A stretch of DNA of 64,000 nucleotides, taken from contig CAXKWD010000005.1 of NCBI GenBank assembly GCA_964059195.1, positions 139,091,686 through 139,155,685 on the forward strand. The letters run 5' to 3'. The position numbers and the translations under genes were made by a program. This document shows, piece after piece, positions 44,701 through 55,246 of this stretch (its first letter is position 1; each line of letters begins with the position of its first letter). This DNA is from Ectobius pallidus (Eukaryota > Arthropoda > Insecta > Blattodea > Ectobiidae). The notes under the pieces are model-generated. The model made no database searches and was not told the DNA's origin. It was given only the letters and a program-made list of their open reading frames with translations.

Positions 44701-45044
44701 CAGGGCTGTAGCTAGGCGGTGGCGAGGTGGGCCCCGCCAAGGGCGCAGGTATAAAGAGGGCGCAAAATTTACCATGAAAAATACCACCTTTTTTTAGGCA
44801 ATTTATCAAACAATAAAAATTATAGATTTTATGAATTAATTATTTTTTAAGTAGTTCAATCGTCTGAAAATAAGGTACCTTGAAAGTTCAACACTTAGTT
44901 CATTTTCAAATTGAGGTTTAGGTTTTCTTTGATAATAAGAGTGTTTTATATTAAAATAATAAACAATTTTACAGAAATTTAAAAACAATTGTTCAGACCC
45001 CCAGTATTGGAGGGCACAGATTTTTCAAACTTGTTACGGCCCTG
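44701..45044. mobile_element. hAT-type MITE with 8-bp target duplication
   Basis: The direct repeat ATCAAGAG flanks both ends (44693-44700 and 45045-45052). The termini are CAGGGCTGTAGC and, inverted, CAGGGCCGTAACA. The 8-bp duplication and CAGGG start are hAT hallmarks. At 344 bp with no transposase, it is non-autonomous. Confidence 0.85.
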
Positions 45045-45052
45045 ATCAAGAG

Positions 45053-46173
45053 TAATCTCAGGTGGAATGTCCACTAAAGAGTGTTAGTCCAATCCTGAGA
45101 GTAGCTGAGAGTAAACCTCACGACATTACTCTCAGAACTATGTCCACTTAAAACAAATATCGCACGAGTTTTCGTCTTGCATTTACTGACAAGATGGATG
45201 AACAACGATGTATTATTCAATGTTGATATTAATGAAAGCATATTATGAGAGCTTGCTGAATGCTTTTAAGTGAATCCATTTAATTATTAAGCGTTTAGAA
45301 GAATTTACAATTTAATATTGTCAGGATATCTCAGAACATCATGAAGTAGTAGTGAATTCGATAGGCCCACATGTTAACTAGAAAGACATGGAAACATGAT
45401 ATGAAATTCCTGCTAAATATAAACTAATGGTGACTCTGTGTTTTTCTGGTATTAATTGTGTGATTTTTAATTTACTTTTAATTTTTACAGCATGTCAAAT
45501 CGAGTGGAGTGTAGTGATCCTAATAAACTGTTAATCTAAACTCCATGCATCTATTTGTTAATTCTCTAAAAAAGGGGGTAAAATCGTATTCACATGCCGG
45601 GGGCATCAACTGTTGGCTTGAAAATGGGCCTTTTAATTTGTTCTCCATTCATGGTGCACCATACAACTGGAGTAAATTAAAATGTAAAGTATACAATACA
45701 AGACAAGCCCACACATGCTAGAAGAATTAAAACAAATTATTTACCAGGAATTACTCAGCATTTCGCAATGTGAATTATGGCAAGTGATGGTTTTTTAAAG
45801 AAGTTCCAAAAATGTATGGACAATGGTGGTGAACAGTTTCAGCACCTCCTTCCATAACATTGGTAAGTAAAGCCTCTAAACATAGTTAAGGAATTTGTTG
45901 TATGGTTGCATCAGCACAATCCATGACAGCTGCAGACAGCAATTTGCACTGCCATTGCAAACCAGAAAAACACCGTGCAGCTGCTTCATAATTCATTGGT
46001 TCTCCCTGTAGTTGACTTTGTAGCTCACAAAGAGGTTTGTGAATTTCAAAAACTGATTCAGATGATGAACACTTGAATAAGTCTTCTTGCATGTCCAATT
46101 GTTTTGCAGATCATTGACAGCAATCCCAAAGTCATCCGACAAATAATCCTACTTGTAACAGGCGAGGGATAAG
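45053..46173. other. Intergenic DNA, no supported gene
   Basis: The minus-strand frame 45886-46098 (70 codons) has fairly protein-like composition, but no recognisable motif and no start or splice context. It may be a transposase scrap. Confidence 0.4.
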
Positions 46174-46374
46174 AATGGATATAAATGCATTCATGAACCA
46201 CAAATTATTATCTCTTTTGGATACTACTTGAGATTATTATAGGAGAAAAATTCCTCTGACAATAGGATTCCAACCCAGGACCGGTGTCAGAGGAATTTTT
46301 CTCCTATAATAATCTCGTGTAGTGCCCAACAGAGACAATAATCTGTGGTTCATGAATGCATATATATCCATCTA
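46174..46374. repeat. Inverted dimer of SINE family A 3' halves
   Basis: The left arm, ending GGAGAAAAATTCCTCTGACA (46260), is the complement of the right arm, starting TGTCAGAGGAATTTTTCTCC (46286). The match continues to GCATTCATGAACCACA and its complement at the outer ends. About 85-90 bp per arm surround a 25-base centre. Transcripts would fold into a long hairpin. Confidence 0.8.
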
Positions 46375-46460
46375 GAATGTTAACTGTACAGTGGAAGCCT
46401 GGTCACAAAAATCACTAATTAGTGTGCCTCACAGTACTGCATATGACATAACTTGTCTGT

Positions 46461-46620
46461 CAGTGAGGTAGACCAGTAAGGGCAATTAGTCATAGGAGAG
46501 AGGTTCTATCTGGTGCTGTGCAATGAACTCTGATGTGGCTCAGTTGGTAGAGCATTGGCATGGATAGCCAAAGGCCCTGGATTCAAATCCCACCAGGAAT
46601 TTTTATCCTATAATAATCTG
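46461..46620 (+). repeat. SINE family A, plus-strand copy with tRNA head
   Basis: A box GTGGCTCAGTTGGTAGAGCA and B box GGATTCAAATCC, then CAGGAATTTTTATCCTATAA. The 5' extension GGTAGACCA...GGTGCTGTGC matches the copy at 16912-17120. The 3' tail is cut short. It is a pseudo-tRNA, not a tRNA gene. Confidence 0.82.
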
Positions 46621-46697
46621 CTCACAGCCCATCTAGACGGCTAAGCTGTAGGTTTGCAATAACAATTTAACACCCAAATATTGTTGTTGTATAATGG

Positions 46698-46930
46698 TCG
46701 GCCTAGATGGCACAGTTAGTATCGCGCTCGCTTTCTGAGCCCAAGGTTGCGGGTTTGATCCCAGCCCATGTCGATGGCATTTATGTGTGCATAATTGTGA
46801 CAGGCCCATGTCAGTAGATTTACTGGCAGGTAAAAGAACTCCAGCGGGACAAAATTGCGGCACACCGGCGACGATCACAGGCCTAAGTAGCAGTACATCC
46901 CCGTCGTTAAATAACCATATACCATCCAAC
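46698..46930 (+). repeat. SINE family C, tRNA-derived
   Basis: The head is GGCACAGTTAGTATCGCGCT with B box GGGTTTGATCCCAGCC. The body has TGGCAGGTAAAAGAACTCC and the end is CGTCGTTAAATAACCATATA. The head resembles family B, but the body differs. Confidence 0.75.
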
Positions 46931-48540
46931 CTAAAATAGATTCATTGTGGTAGGGAATGAAATTTAATATGAGTAAGATAGGGAATTTTCCAGGATCGTA
47001 GAAAAACATTCCTAAATGCAGGTTTGTCGTTATATCGATCTTCATTACACAGAGGTTCGACTGTATTAGAGTTTGTGACTTGTAGAGCTAGGTTTATGGC
47101 AGTTAGGAATAATGATACAAATGTTAGTGATATGTAGAGCTAGGTTAGTGGCAGTAAGATCAAGAACATTGATATTAGTGTTGATCAAAATCAAGTTTAC
47201 AGCCCTGTTTCTGGATCACGTGACCCAACAACTCCCTCTCCTCTCACAGCTGAGCAGACATTTCTCGTGTAAGCGCATCACTTCATAGCGCCATTTTAGT
47301 GTAATTTTGTGTGGACTTCTTAGTGATATTACTTATATTTAGATTATTCGTACAAGAAAAAAGTGCTTCTATGTGGACTCTACAGGTTTTGAAGAACAAG
47401 CCAGCGTGATGTTTGGCCGTTTTTCGTAAAGAAAGGAAGAAAAAAAAGACCCAGATATGAGCTAGAGAGCAAATCCATAAGGGATAGCTGCCGCAATTAG
47501 TAGGGAAATATTGAAGTTCAGCCCACCGGGACAGTTAGTTTTTTTTTTTCAGTAGAAGTAAAAATCGAGCATAGGTCAAAATCATTGAGTGTTGGGAAAG
47601 TTATCCCAAATATTAATTTTTTTCACATTAAATTAACGATAACTCGATTTCAGAATTGCCGTATAAAGTCGTATAATGCTGAGACATTGGTTGCTTTATG
47701 AAATCGTGGCACTAACGCCAATGAATTTGCATTTCTTGTTAGTTTCTATGTGTTTATAATTATGTTCTCTTTTGTGTTTGTGCTGTTGCCAACCAGGGTG
47801 AAGTCCGAGATTCCAAAAGGTTAGGGTATTGGAAGTTACAATATTATTCATTAGCGTTTCTAATGCTCACTCTTTTGTTAGGTATAATTTTGACTCTTCT
47901 CATTGAACTAATGTATGCATTCCCTTCATAATTAAAGCACGTACAAATCAAGTTGGTCATTCTGCATAGTTGGGATCATTCTTTATAGCTGGGAACAACT
48001 TCCTGTGCCTTCAGAATTGTGTAAATGAACGCGATATAAGCTTGTCTGTAACTTTCTTCTCATCTGTTGTAATCTATACTAAAGCGAATATATTTCTCTG
48101 TGTTTGTTTCGAAAATTGAAAGTGGGGAAAGGGAAGAGTGTGTTCAGTCAAAAATTGCAGGAAGATTACAAATTTTTAAAACTATGTGAGAATACTAGTG
48201 GATCACGCGTAAATGGAATTTTTCTGTTCCTCACAAAAGGAGAGAAGATATTGAGGACGACAAGGAGACTGACAAACACAAGAGAGAACTCCGTAATGTA
48301 GGCTACAAGTTTTAATGCAATGAATTTTATGATGTGAAAAAAGATTAACAATTTCTTAGATAAGTTATGTTTACTGAGAACTAACAGTCATAAACTGTTC
48401 TTACTTCTCATTGTCGTAGGCCATATATTTATAACATATAAATAAATATTTTACACCCACATGAACCACCAGAAGCAATATTACGTATCCAAATAGTTAT
48501 CGAGTACAAGTAGATCGTAAAAGTGTACTGGGTTAGAAGT
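46931..48540. other. Intergenic DNA upstream of the cyclase gene
   Basis: No supported gene. A short GC-richer stretch at 47215-47520 with a CACGTG site could be a transposon or gene remnant, but no frame is recognisable. Confidence 0.45.
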
Positions 48541-48613
48541 ATAAAAATATGGCAAGCCTAACTATTGCAATACATATTCGCAAGCAGGGAAGACGGGGTT
48601 TTAGCGCAGGTCT

Positions 48614-48627
48614 GTTGCTATGGCAAC
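48614..48627. promoter_or_regulatory. X-box (RFX-binding) consensus
   Basis: GTTGCTATGGCAAC fits every position of the 14-bp X-box consensus GTHNYYATRRNAAC. It lies 121 bp before the start codon of the receptor cyclase and 70 bp before its upstream ORF. RFX factors use such sites to drive ciliary genes in ciliated sensory neurons. Function here is inferred from sequence and position only. Confidence 0.55.
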
Positions 48628-48696
48628 AGGTTTCCCTTGTAAACGCCTCTCTTATGGCAGATCAGTAGCGCGGGCTACACAGTTCGTATCATCCAC

Positions 48697-48747
48697 ATGC
48701 TACGGCAGGACGGGCTCCGATACTCCATGTCTTCGCACCGCCATTAA
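48697..48747 (+). promoter_or_regulatory. Upstream ORF (16 codons) abutting the main start
   Basis: The ATG at 48697 opens 16 codons ending TAA at 48745-48747, directly before the main ATG at 48748 and in the same frame. It could limit or re-initiate translation. It also shows that the protein cannot extend upstream in this exon without splicing. Confidence 0.55.
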
Positions 48748-49025
48748 ATGGAAGAGACACGCATTGGACTTGGGGCCTGTTTGCAACTGGTACTAATATC
48801 TGCGACCTTCCTCGACATCAGTGCTCTTCTGCCTTCAAGTTCCGGTGCTTCTTACCACCACCATGATGGCATGCGGTATTACAACGTTGGTGTCCTCATG
48901 GCATCGAGTCTGGATTCGCCGTTTGATCTGGAGAGAGCGGGCCCAGCTGTAGACATGGCTTTGACCCTGGTGAACGAGCAGTTTCTCAGTCATCATAGCA
49001 TCAGGCTTCATAAAGTTCAAGCCAG
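48748..49025 (+). CDS. Receptor guanylate cyclase / natriuretic-peptide-receptor-like, first coding exon (partial)
   Basis: The protein starts MEETRIGLGACLQLVLISAT, a plausible signal peptide. After a His-rich spacer it reads YYNVGVLMASSLDSPFDLER, then AGPAVDMALTLVNEQFLSHH and IRLHKVQA. The VGVLMAS-LDSPFDLERxGPAVDxAL pattern matches the start of the ANF-receptor ligand-binding domain of membrane guanylate cyclases. These make cGMP after binding extracellular ligand. The exon ends at GCCAG/GTAATC with two bases of a split codon. The start is fixed by the in-frame TAA just upstream. The kinase-homology and cyclase domains were not found before 64000. Which insect paralogue it is (Gyc76C-type, NPR-type or other) cannot be told from 92 residues, and a clearance-type receptor without a cyclase is possible. 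Confidence 0.7.
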
Positions 49026-49682
49026 GTAATCGCACTTTATTCTGGATTTATTTTCATGATTTGATGCAATGTGTTACTCTTCGAGAAATAGGTTAAAGTT
49101 TATTTTAGTCAGAGGGTACGAATAACTGTAGCGAAAGCAACTTGTTGGATAACACGACGGCCTCATTTTGTTTAAATTAATTGATAAGCACAAGATAAAT
49201 TGATAAATAGTAAATAATTTATTTATTTATTAATAAATCACCCGTCTTCTAGCTTACAGTTTTTATTATCACGTATGTTACAAGCATATTAGCCTACTCA
49301 TCCAGTGAATTATCTAGATTAGGTTAGAACAACATATCTAGATATTTGTTATTTACATTGTATTTATAATTACCAGAGCTGGGAAAACGATTCAGAATAG
49401 GGAAAACACTGGTATAGCAAATGGATTATAGATAGGATTCCATTTGAGGCGAACAAAATGTGAAATGAGTTAAGTGTTATTTCGCATAACAAAATACAAT
49501 TTCTATGTTCTTATTTCACATCAAAACCAAATAGAATTATAACTTATGTTGTGTAGATATTAACAATTCTTGTAATTTGACAATTAATACTTGCCAATAA
49601 TGTAGATAAAGTGGTTTACATAATCTTCCTGATCGAGGATATAACTACTGGGAATCAAAACGCAGCTATTTCTTTATTGAAA
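49026..49682 (+). other. Intron start of the cyclase gene
   Basis: AT-rich, nothing recognised. Everything from here to 64000 may be intronic, because no further cyclase exon was identified. Confidence 0.45.
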
Positions 49683-51245
49683 TCTATATTAATAAAAGGA
49701 AGTGTCTGTCCTCCGTCTGTCTGTCTGTCTGTCTGTCCGCGATGCCCAGCGAAATCTACTCAACGCAGAGATCTGAAATTTTATACATAGGCGGACTAAA
49801 GGGTCGGAATGTGCACCTCGAAGCCGGAATTTTAATTTTCGCTTTCGTTCGTGAGTTATGAGCAAAAAACGTGCATTTTTTTTTGCGTTTTCGAAGCATC
49901 AGTTTCAGTAATAAATTTCAATATCAAATCACTTACAGGTGGCTTTGGCTATTTTTGTCATCATACCTCATACCTTGGAAATAAAAGCAACGCGATCGCT
50001 TGATTTTGTTAGTCCATCCTAGACGATTCATTTGTTTAGAGTGTCAAGGCCCACAGACATATGACATTTTCAACCTGCACGGAAGAAGGATAATCAACCC
50101 TAAATATGGTCAAACATTGTTCGATTTGAACGAAACTCACTATACAAGGGTTTTCTGGGCCAAGGAACTCGAATCTGAGGTCGCTTTTACCAGGGGACGC
50201 TACCTAATCGTGGAATGCACTCCACGTGATTTAGGTGTTAATAAATATAATGATTTAACTATGCTCTTAATTTTTAGTTTTTAATTTTTGAAATAATTAT
50301 CGCGGGGGAAGCCGCGGGCACATGCTGTTTGTCTGTCTGTCCACGATGCCCATCGAAATCTACTGAACGCAGAGATCTGAAATTTTAAAGATAGATGGAC
50401 TGAATGATGGGCGAATGCACCTCGAAGCCGAATTTTTAATTTTAGCTTTTGTTCGCGAGTTATGAGTGAAAAACTGGCAGAAAACGTGATTTTAGCGCTG
50501 TCGAAGCATCAGATTTCAGTAATACATTTCAATGTCAAATCAATTGCAGTTGGATTTGGCTATTTTTGTCATACCGTGGAAGTAAAAGCATCGCGATCGC
50601 TTGAATGTTGTAAGCCCACGCTGGTCGATTAATTTGTTTAGAATGTCAAGGCCCGTAGACATATGAAATTTTCAACCTAGACGGAAGAGGGATAATCAAC
50701 ATAGACCTAAATATGGTTAAACATCGTTCGATTTGGAGGAAACTCACTATACAGGGATTTTCTGGGCCAAGGAACTCGAATCTGAGATCGCTTTTACCAG
50801 GCGACGCTATGTAATCGTGGTATGTAATTCACGTGATTTAGGTGATAATAAATATAATGATTTAACTATCATGCTCTTAATTTTTAATTCTTGAAATAAT
50901 TGTCGCGGGCGATCGCTTGATTTTGTAAGTCCATCCTGGACAATTCATTTGTTTAGAATATCAAGGCCCGAAGACATATGAAATTTTCAACCTACACGGA
51001 AGAGGGATAATCAATATAGGCCTAAATATGGTCAAACATTGTTCGATTTGGACGAAACTCACTGTACAGGGGTATTCTGGGCCAAGGAACTCGAATCTGA
51101 GGTCGCTTTTACCAGGCGACGCTATCTAATCGTGGTATGTAGTCCACGTGATTTAGGTGTAATAAATATAATGATTTAACTATTATGCTCTTAATTTTTA
51201 ATTTTTGAAATAATTATCGCGGGCGAAGCCGCGGGCACATGCTAG
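49683..51245 (+). mobile_element. Helitron-like element, tandem array of three units
   Basis: It starts A|TCTATATTAATAAAAGG, followed by (CTGT)n. It ends with a hairpin (CGCGGGCGAAGCCGCG) and CACATGCTAG|T, the TC...CTRR and A/T insertion-site signature of Helitrons. Unit 1 runs to 50327 (GCGGGCACATGCTG). Unit 2 begins there with the CTGT run. Unit 3 (from about 50909) joins unit 2 at GCGGGCGATCGC, a point internal to the unit. No Rep/helicase is present, so it is non-autonomous. Unit 1 has a 94-codon frame (50000-50284) that is broken in units 2 and 3. Confidence 0.72.
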
Positions 51246-51698
51246 TAAATTATAAAATAGGTTACATTCACTAGGAATGGGGTTTAGTGCTAAATTAATA
51301 TATCTTCAAGCAAAAGTAAATTTCCATGAACATCTCTACACATACGAATATTTAAATTTTGAATTGTTAAAAGTATCTTTTCTAGTTCTTTACCCTTATA
51401 TAGTATGGCATGTCTGCTGATTCAACGCTTCAGTGTTGTATTGAATATTTATATACATATACATTGGACTTCAATAAGCATATTTTAAGTCCTTTTATAA
51501 AAAGAGACTTTTCCAAAACTCAAGATCTCACTTGGAAAATAAAATTTCGCACTAAAAACAAAAGTTTCGCAAAAACACAATGCGTGTTTTTTGTGCGTTT
51601 AAAACGACGACATTCGACTTAGAAGTGTCTGGAACAAAATGCTTTCCCTTCATTAATGGTAATAACCAGAATTCGTGAATCCGTCACTCAACGAAAAC
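51246..51698. other. AT-rich DNA, nothing recognised
   Basis: The 70-codon frame at 51410-51622 has no family features. Confidence 0.5.
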
Positions 51699-51711
51699 CA
51701 GGTATTTCCAG

Positions 51712-51845
51712 GAGAATATGGTGCGAATAGCCATAGGTCCTGGGTTCAAGTCCCAGTGTCGGAGGAATTTTTCTCCTATAATATTCTCATGTAATGCCCA
51801 ACAGAGACAATAATCTGTGGTTCATGAAAGCTTATATAAATCTAT
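51712..51845 (+). repeat. SINE family A copy with 13-bp target duplication
   Basis: CAGGTATTTCCAG lies on both sides (51699-51711 and 51846-51858). Inside are the B box GGGTTCAAGTCCC, GGAGGAATTTTTCTCC and the 3' tail CCCAACAGAGACAATAATCT. It is 5'-truncated in the tRNA head. Confidence 0.85.
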
Positions 51846-51858
51846 CAGGTATTTCCAG

Positions 51859-52900
51859 TTACAGGCTTTACGATATTACCGGTATGTGTTCTTGCATTTT
51901 AACGAACACATACTAACAGTTTAACGAAATGTAACTTGGAGAACGAAAAACAATATTGTTAAATTAGACATCTCTCGCTATGCATCTATTTAGGGTATTA
52001 GGATTGTGAGGGTCATTATTTAAAGAGGATATTCAGGTTATATGAAACAAACAAATATATAGGAACCTGATTTTTTGATGAAATAAAAAAGCTTGATTTC
52101 GGTGTGAACTTCTATTTCAGTGGATATTTCGCGAAATAAGTTATTTTGACTACTTACACTGAAAAAGTTTACTCTTTTATTTACATTGATGCTTAATTAA
52201 ATATAGCGGCGAGGAATAAAAGCAAAATTAGTATGACATTAATTGTCAAAGGAAACTTATTTTAGTCTTGTGTTGATTACAGTTGACTTTACGTAGGAGT
52301 TTTCAGATTTTTTGGGCGTCGTGTTTGTAATAGGCCTATTTCAATATTCATTTTGACCTAAGTTCTGTTATATGTATCACTTTGTCCATGTGACAGCTAA
52401 TAAGGGAAGTTTTTGTTAATAAAATTAGCCATTTGCGAATCACATTCCATGAAATACTGCTGTATCAAATCATAAATAGGTATATACTATCTTGGCAGTC
52501 ATAGACACAGCATAAAATGAGAGCATGCGATTACAAAAATGAAGAAGAAATAGCAAACATTAACAATAAAATTTCATATACATTTCTCAATGTTTTCTCT
52601 AGATGGGGCGTATTTCATGCTTATCTATACATTTCGTGAAAATCCAACAAATTTCGTGGATATAATTTGCTTAACAGTGATACAGTGATAGTAGAAATAA
52701 TGGCAATACCGCTGACAACTTGGTTAGCTTTCTCTCGCGATATGCGTATAGGCTACAGTAGTGTACGGTATTCCTTCTTGCGGAAGATGCCCATCCCTAA
52801 CTTTACGTTTGTTTACATCACCTAGCTCTGCAGTGCCCTAACAGAAGCAATGTTGCCATATCCTCATCTCTGTATTAAATTTACGAATTATAAGCACCTA
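51859..52900. other. AT-rich DNA, nothing recognised
   Basis: No gene or clear repeat was seen here. Confidence 0.5.
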
Positions 52901-52904
52901 ATCC

Positions 52905-53035
52905 TCCTGGTTCAAATCCCGGCCATGGCATTGAATTTTTAGGTCTGCCTCTACCTTTCCACCTTGGCCTATACATGGCTAGTGGGAAAGAATTATTGTT
53001 CCAATTATTAACATGACACACATTTATTAGAATAT
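52905..53035 (+). repeat. SINE family D fragment
   Basis: B box GGTTCAAATCCCGGC, then GGCATTGAATTTTTAGGTCT and CTCTACCTTTCCACCTTGGCC match the copies at 58035-58390. The A-box side is missing. Confidence 0.75.
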
Positions 53036-53109
53036 ATTTCAATTACATGAGTCAAGTTCGTAGAAAATTCAGCACTAAATAATTTTTTCTGGCAAAACCT
53101 TTAGCATTA

Positions 53110-53960
53110 GCCCATTTTTTTTTGTTTGTCCACTAGGTAACTTCCGTCATTAGCTAAAACCACCACGAAAATAACTTCTATAGCTGACTGAGCTGAACGA
53201 AGTCGTGTTTTAACTCGACCGACCGGCATTTCTTCTGTTTGTAAATTTGGGTGTTACGCAGTTACGACCAAAAGCGGCGTTCAATTTTCTTCCATTTTGG
53301 CCTCAATGTTCCTTGAAGTCATTAAAAACGACGTACGCGTAGGTATTTTTATTGTTTTGTTGCGTTTCAAGATGGTGACCGTTTCATGAAATGTTCTGTT
53401 TTTAATGATTCTAACCAAACGGTACATGCTATAAAAATTCGAAGACTACTTTCATACTGGGGTGTAACTTTGTTCCAGTAGGCCTATATTTTTGACATAA
53501 CTTGAATGATTAAGCGAAATTTTGTCTATTTGTAGGCCTAAATTTTTTATTACGCAATTATAACCAAACGCATAGTTCGATTTTTTTCCGATTTGACATT
53601 AATGTTCGTTGAAGTTTTTCAAAACTATAACTAAACTATGTATAAAGACTTTTTGTTTTGATTCCGTTTCAAGATGAAAAGCAGATTTTTTTTTGACGCT
53701 AGGTCTATTGTTCAGAGAACTACCACTTACTCAATGGCAATAAACAATTTCTAAGCAAGCTAAAGGAATACTATCTATTTTATGGAACCCGAAGGTTCAT
53801 TGCCGCGCTTACCTGAGCCCGCCATTCAACCTAGTTTACTATATACTAATTGAGCGAAGTGAGGTCCTGTTTTAACTCGGACAGTTCGGCATTTCGTCTG
53901 TTAGTAAATTTTTGTTTTTAAACAGTTACGATTTAAAAAAAAATCTTGATCAAATATAAA
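53110..53960. repeat. Degenerate repeat block
   Basis: Related phrases recur. GTTTTAACTCG-CCG-CCGGCAT then TTTCTTCTGTTTGTAAATTT (about 53207) reappears at about 53870. GTTACGCAGTTACGACCAAA (about 53250) has counterparts at about 53553 and 53925. A LINE fragment (53722-53845) lies inside. Type unknown. Confidence 0.5.
53722..53845 (-). mobile_element. LINE 3' fragment, minus strand
   Basis: It is nearly the same wording as 59230-59350 (GGCAATA-ACAATT, AACCCGAAGGTTCATT, TTACCTGAGCCCGCCATTCA), which encodes the C-terminus of a non-LTR retrotransposon. Only the last codons and the 3' flank remain. Confidence 0.7.
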
Positions 53961-54411
53961 ATAATTCAAATAGGCCTACAATAACCGGAAACATTATTCT
54001 ACCTCGAAAAGGCTACTTATTGTTATTACTATTACTGTTATTACTATATTCCTAGTATTTTGATATTAGCGTAGTTCTCCATATTCTTTTCGATTAGCAT
54101 GATATCACTTGAGCATACAATCTGATTGCTAGAATCTTCACAGTAATGCTCTGACTAAGCATCAAGTCAATAGGCTTAACTGGTGTGGAAATACATTACC
54201 TTAAATAAAAATGAGTCACCTGGGATTTCAAACTAGATTGATGTTAGGATTTATTTTAACCTTTTGTCATGGGCGATGTCATGGATGAAACCTTATATTT
54301 CAATTTAGACAGTAATCCTCGTACTAGGCCTGCTACGACTATGGTTCTGTTGTAATGTGACGTATTCGTATTTGATTTAATGTCAGTTTCTGTTAACATT
54401 TTATACCAGAA

Positions 54412-55246
54412 TCTCTATATATATAAAAGGCTTTGTCCTGACTGACTGACTGACTGACGGGAATCAACGTAGAGCCTAAACCATAACAAGTAGAGACTTG
54501 GAATTTTGACAGTACCTTCGTTTCATAATGTAGGTGCTCACCAAGAAAGGAATTTACAAAATTTTGATTTTAAATGCCAAAATTTAAATGTTTTTGAGAA
54601 TACTTAATCTCTTTTTACACAGAATTATAAAACCCAAATCACTGAACATATTGTTGCTAATTGTATCAGATGGCTTTGGGGGAAAAAAATGCAAGTTTGA
54701 CAAAGAAGAGAAGGTATCAATTTATAATTCATGTTATAAATAAATATTAAAGAATGTAATCCACGAAAATAATGCAGTCACATAACTTTTCTGTACCCTG
54801 GACATAGAGAAAACAATACGAGGTATGGTAATATGGTATATTATTATATTGCAGGTTTTTGGAGAGAGAAGTATGAAAGTGATATTGCTTTCTGTTTAAT
54901 TTCATCCCCAAAACAGTTTTATGGTAACATGAGAGGGAGAAATAAAATTTTCTGCCTCGGTATTACAATTTTATGTTACAGGAATTTCTGTTTCTTCTTA
55001 TTTGAACCCTTATCAGGCTTGATTTGTACAAGCGATGCGATGCAGAATTCTACATCCTCTATGAGCCATAAAAAACTATATCAAGCGTTTTCTGAGGAAA
55101 TAGTTTTAGTGTAATAAGTCGTTCTTCCTATTTCAGATTATAAATACCTATATAAGGACCTAGAATTTAAAAATCGAAAGTCCTTCGTAAGTTAATTTCC
55201 AAAATTACAAAATAAAAAACCCGGGCGACGCCGGGCCTTTTAAGCT
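54412..55246 (+). mobile_element. Second Helitron-like element, non-autonomous
   Basis: It starts A|TCTCTATATATATAAAAGG with (GACT)n shortly after, a common start of animal Helitrons. The right side has a hairpin CCCGGGCGACGCCGGG about 10 bases before the putative end (AAGCTGT). A CTRR end is not preserved, so the right boundary is approximate. No helicase frame is present; the open frame at 54833-55114 is unrecognised. Confidence 0.55.

Noticed and set aside
44582..44809. 75-codon minus-strand frame with Pro-rich segment
   Set aside because: It crosses the left end and target duplication of a hAT MITE, so it cannot be a conserved gene.
45886..46098. 70-codon minus-strand frame with protein-like composition
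   Set aside because: No motif, partner exon or repeat family was recognised; left as intergenic with a note.
46461..46620. tRNA-like A and B boxes that could be a tRNA gene
   Set aside because: The same head is joined to a SINE body with other copies in the window, and the cloverleaf is degenerate; it is a SINE promoter.
46633..46929. 98-codon minus-strand frame
   Set aside because: It is antisense to a tRNA-derived SINE.
49711..49737. (CTGT)n microsatellite as an independent repeat
   Set aside because: It is the regular subterminal run of the Helitron-like element that starts at 49683.
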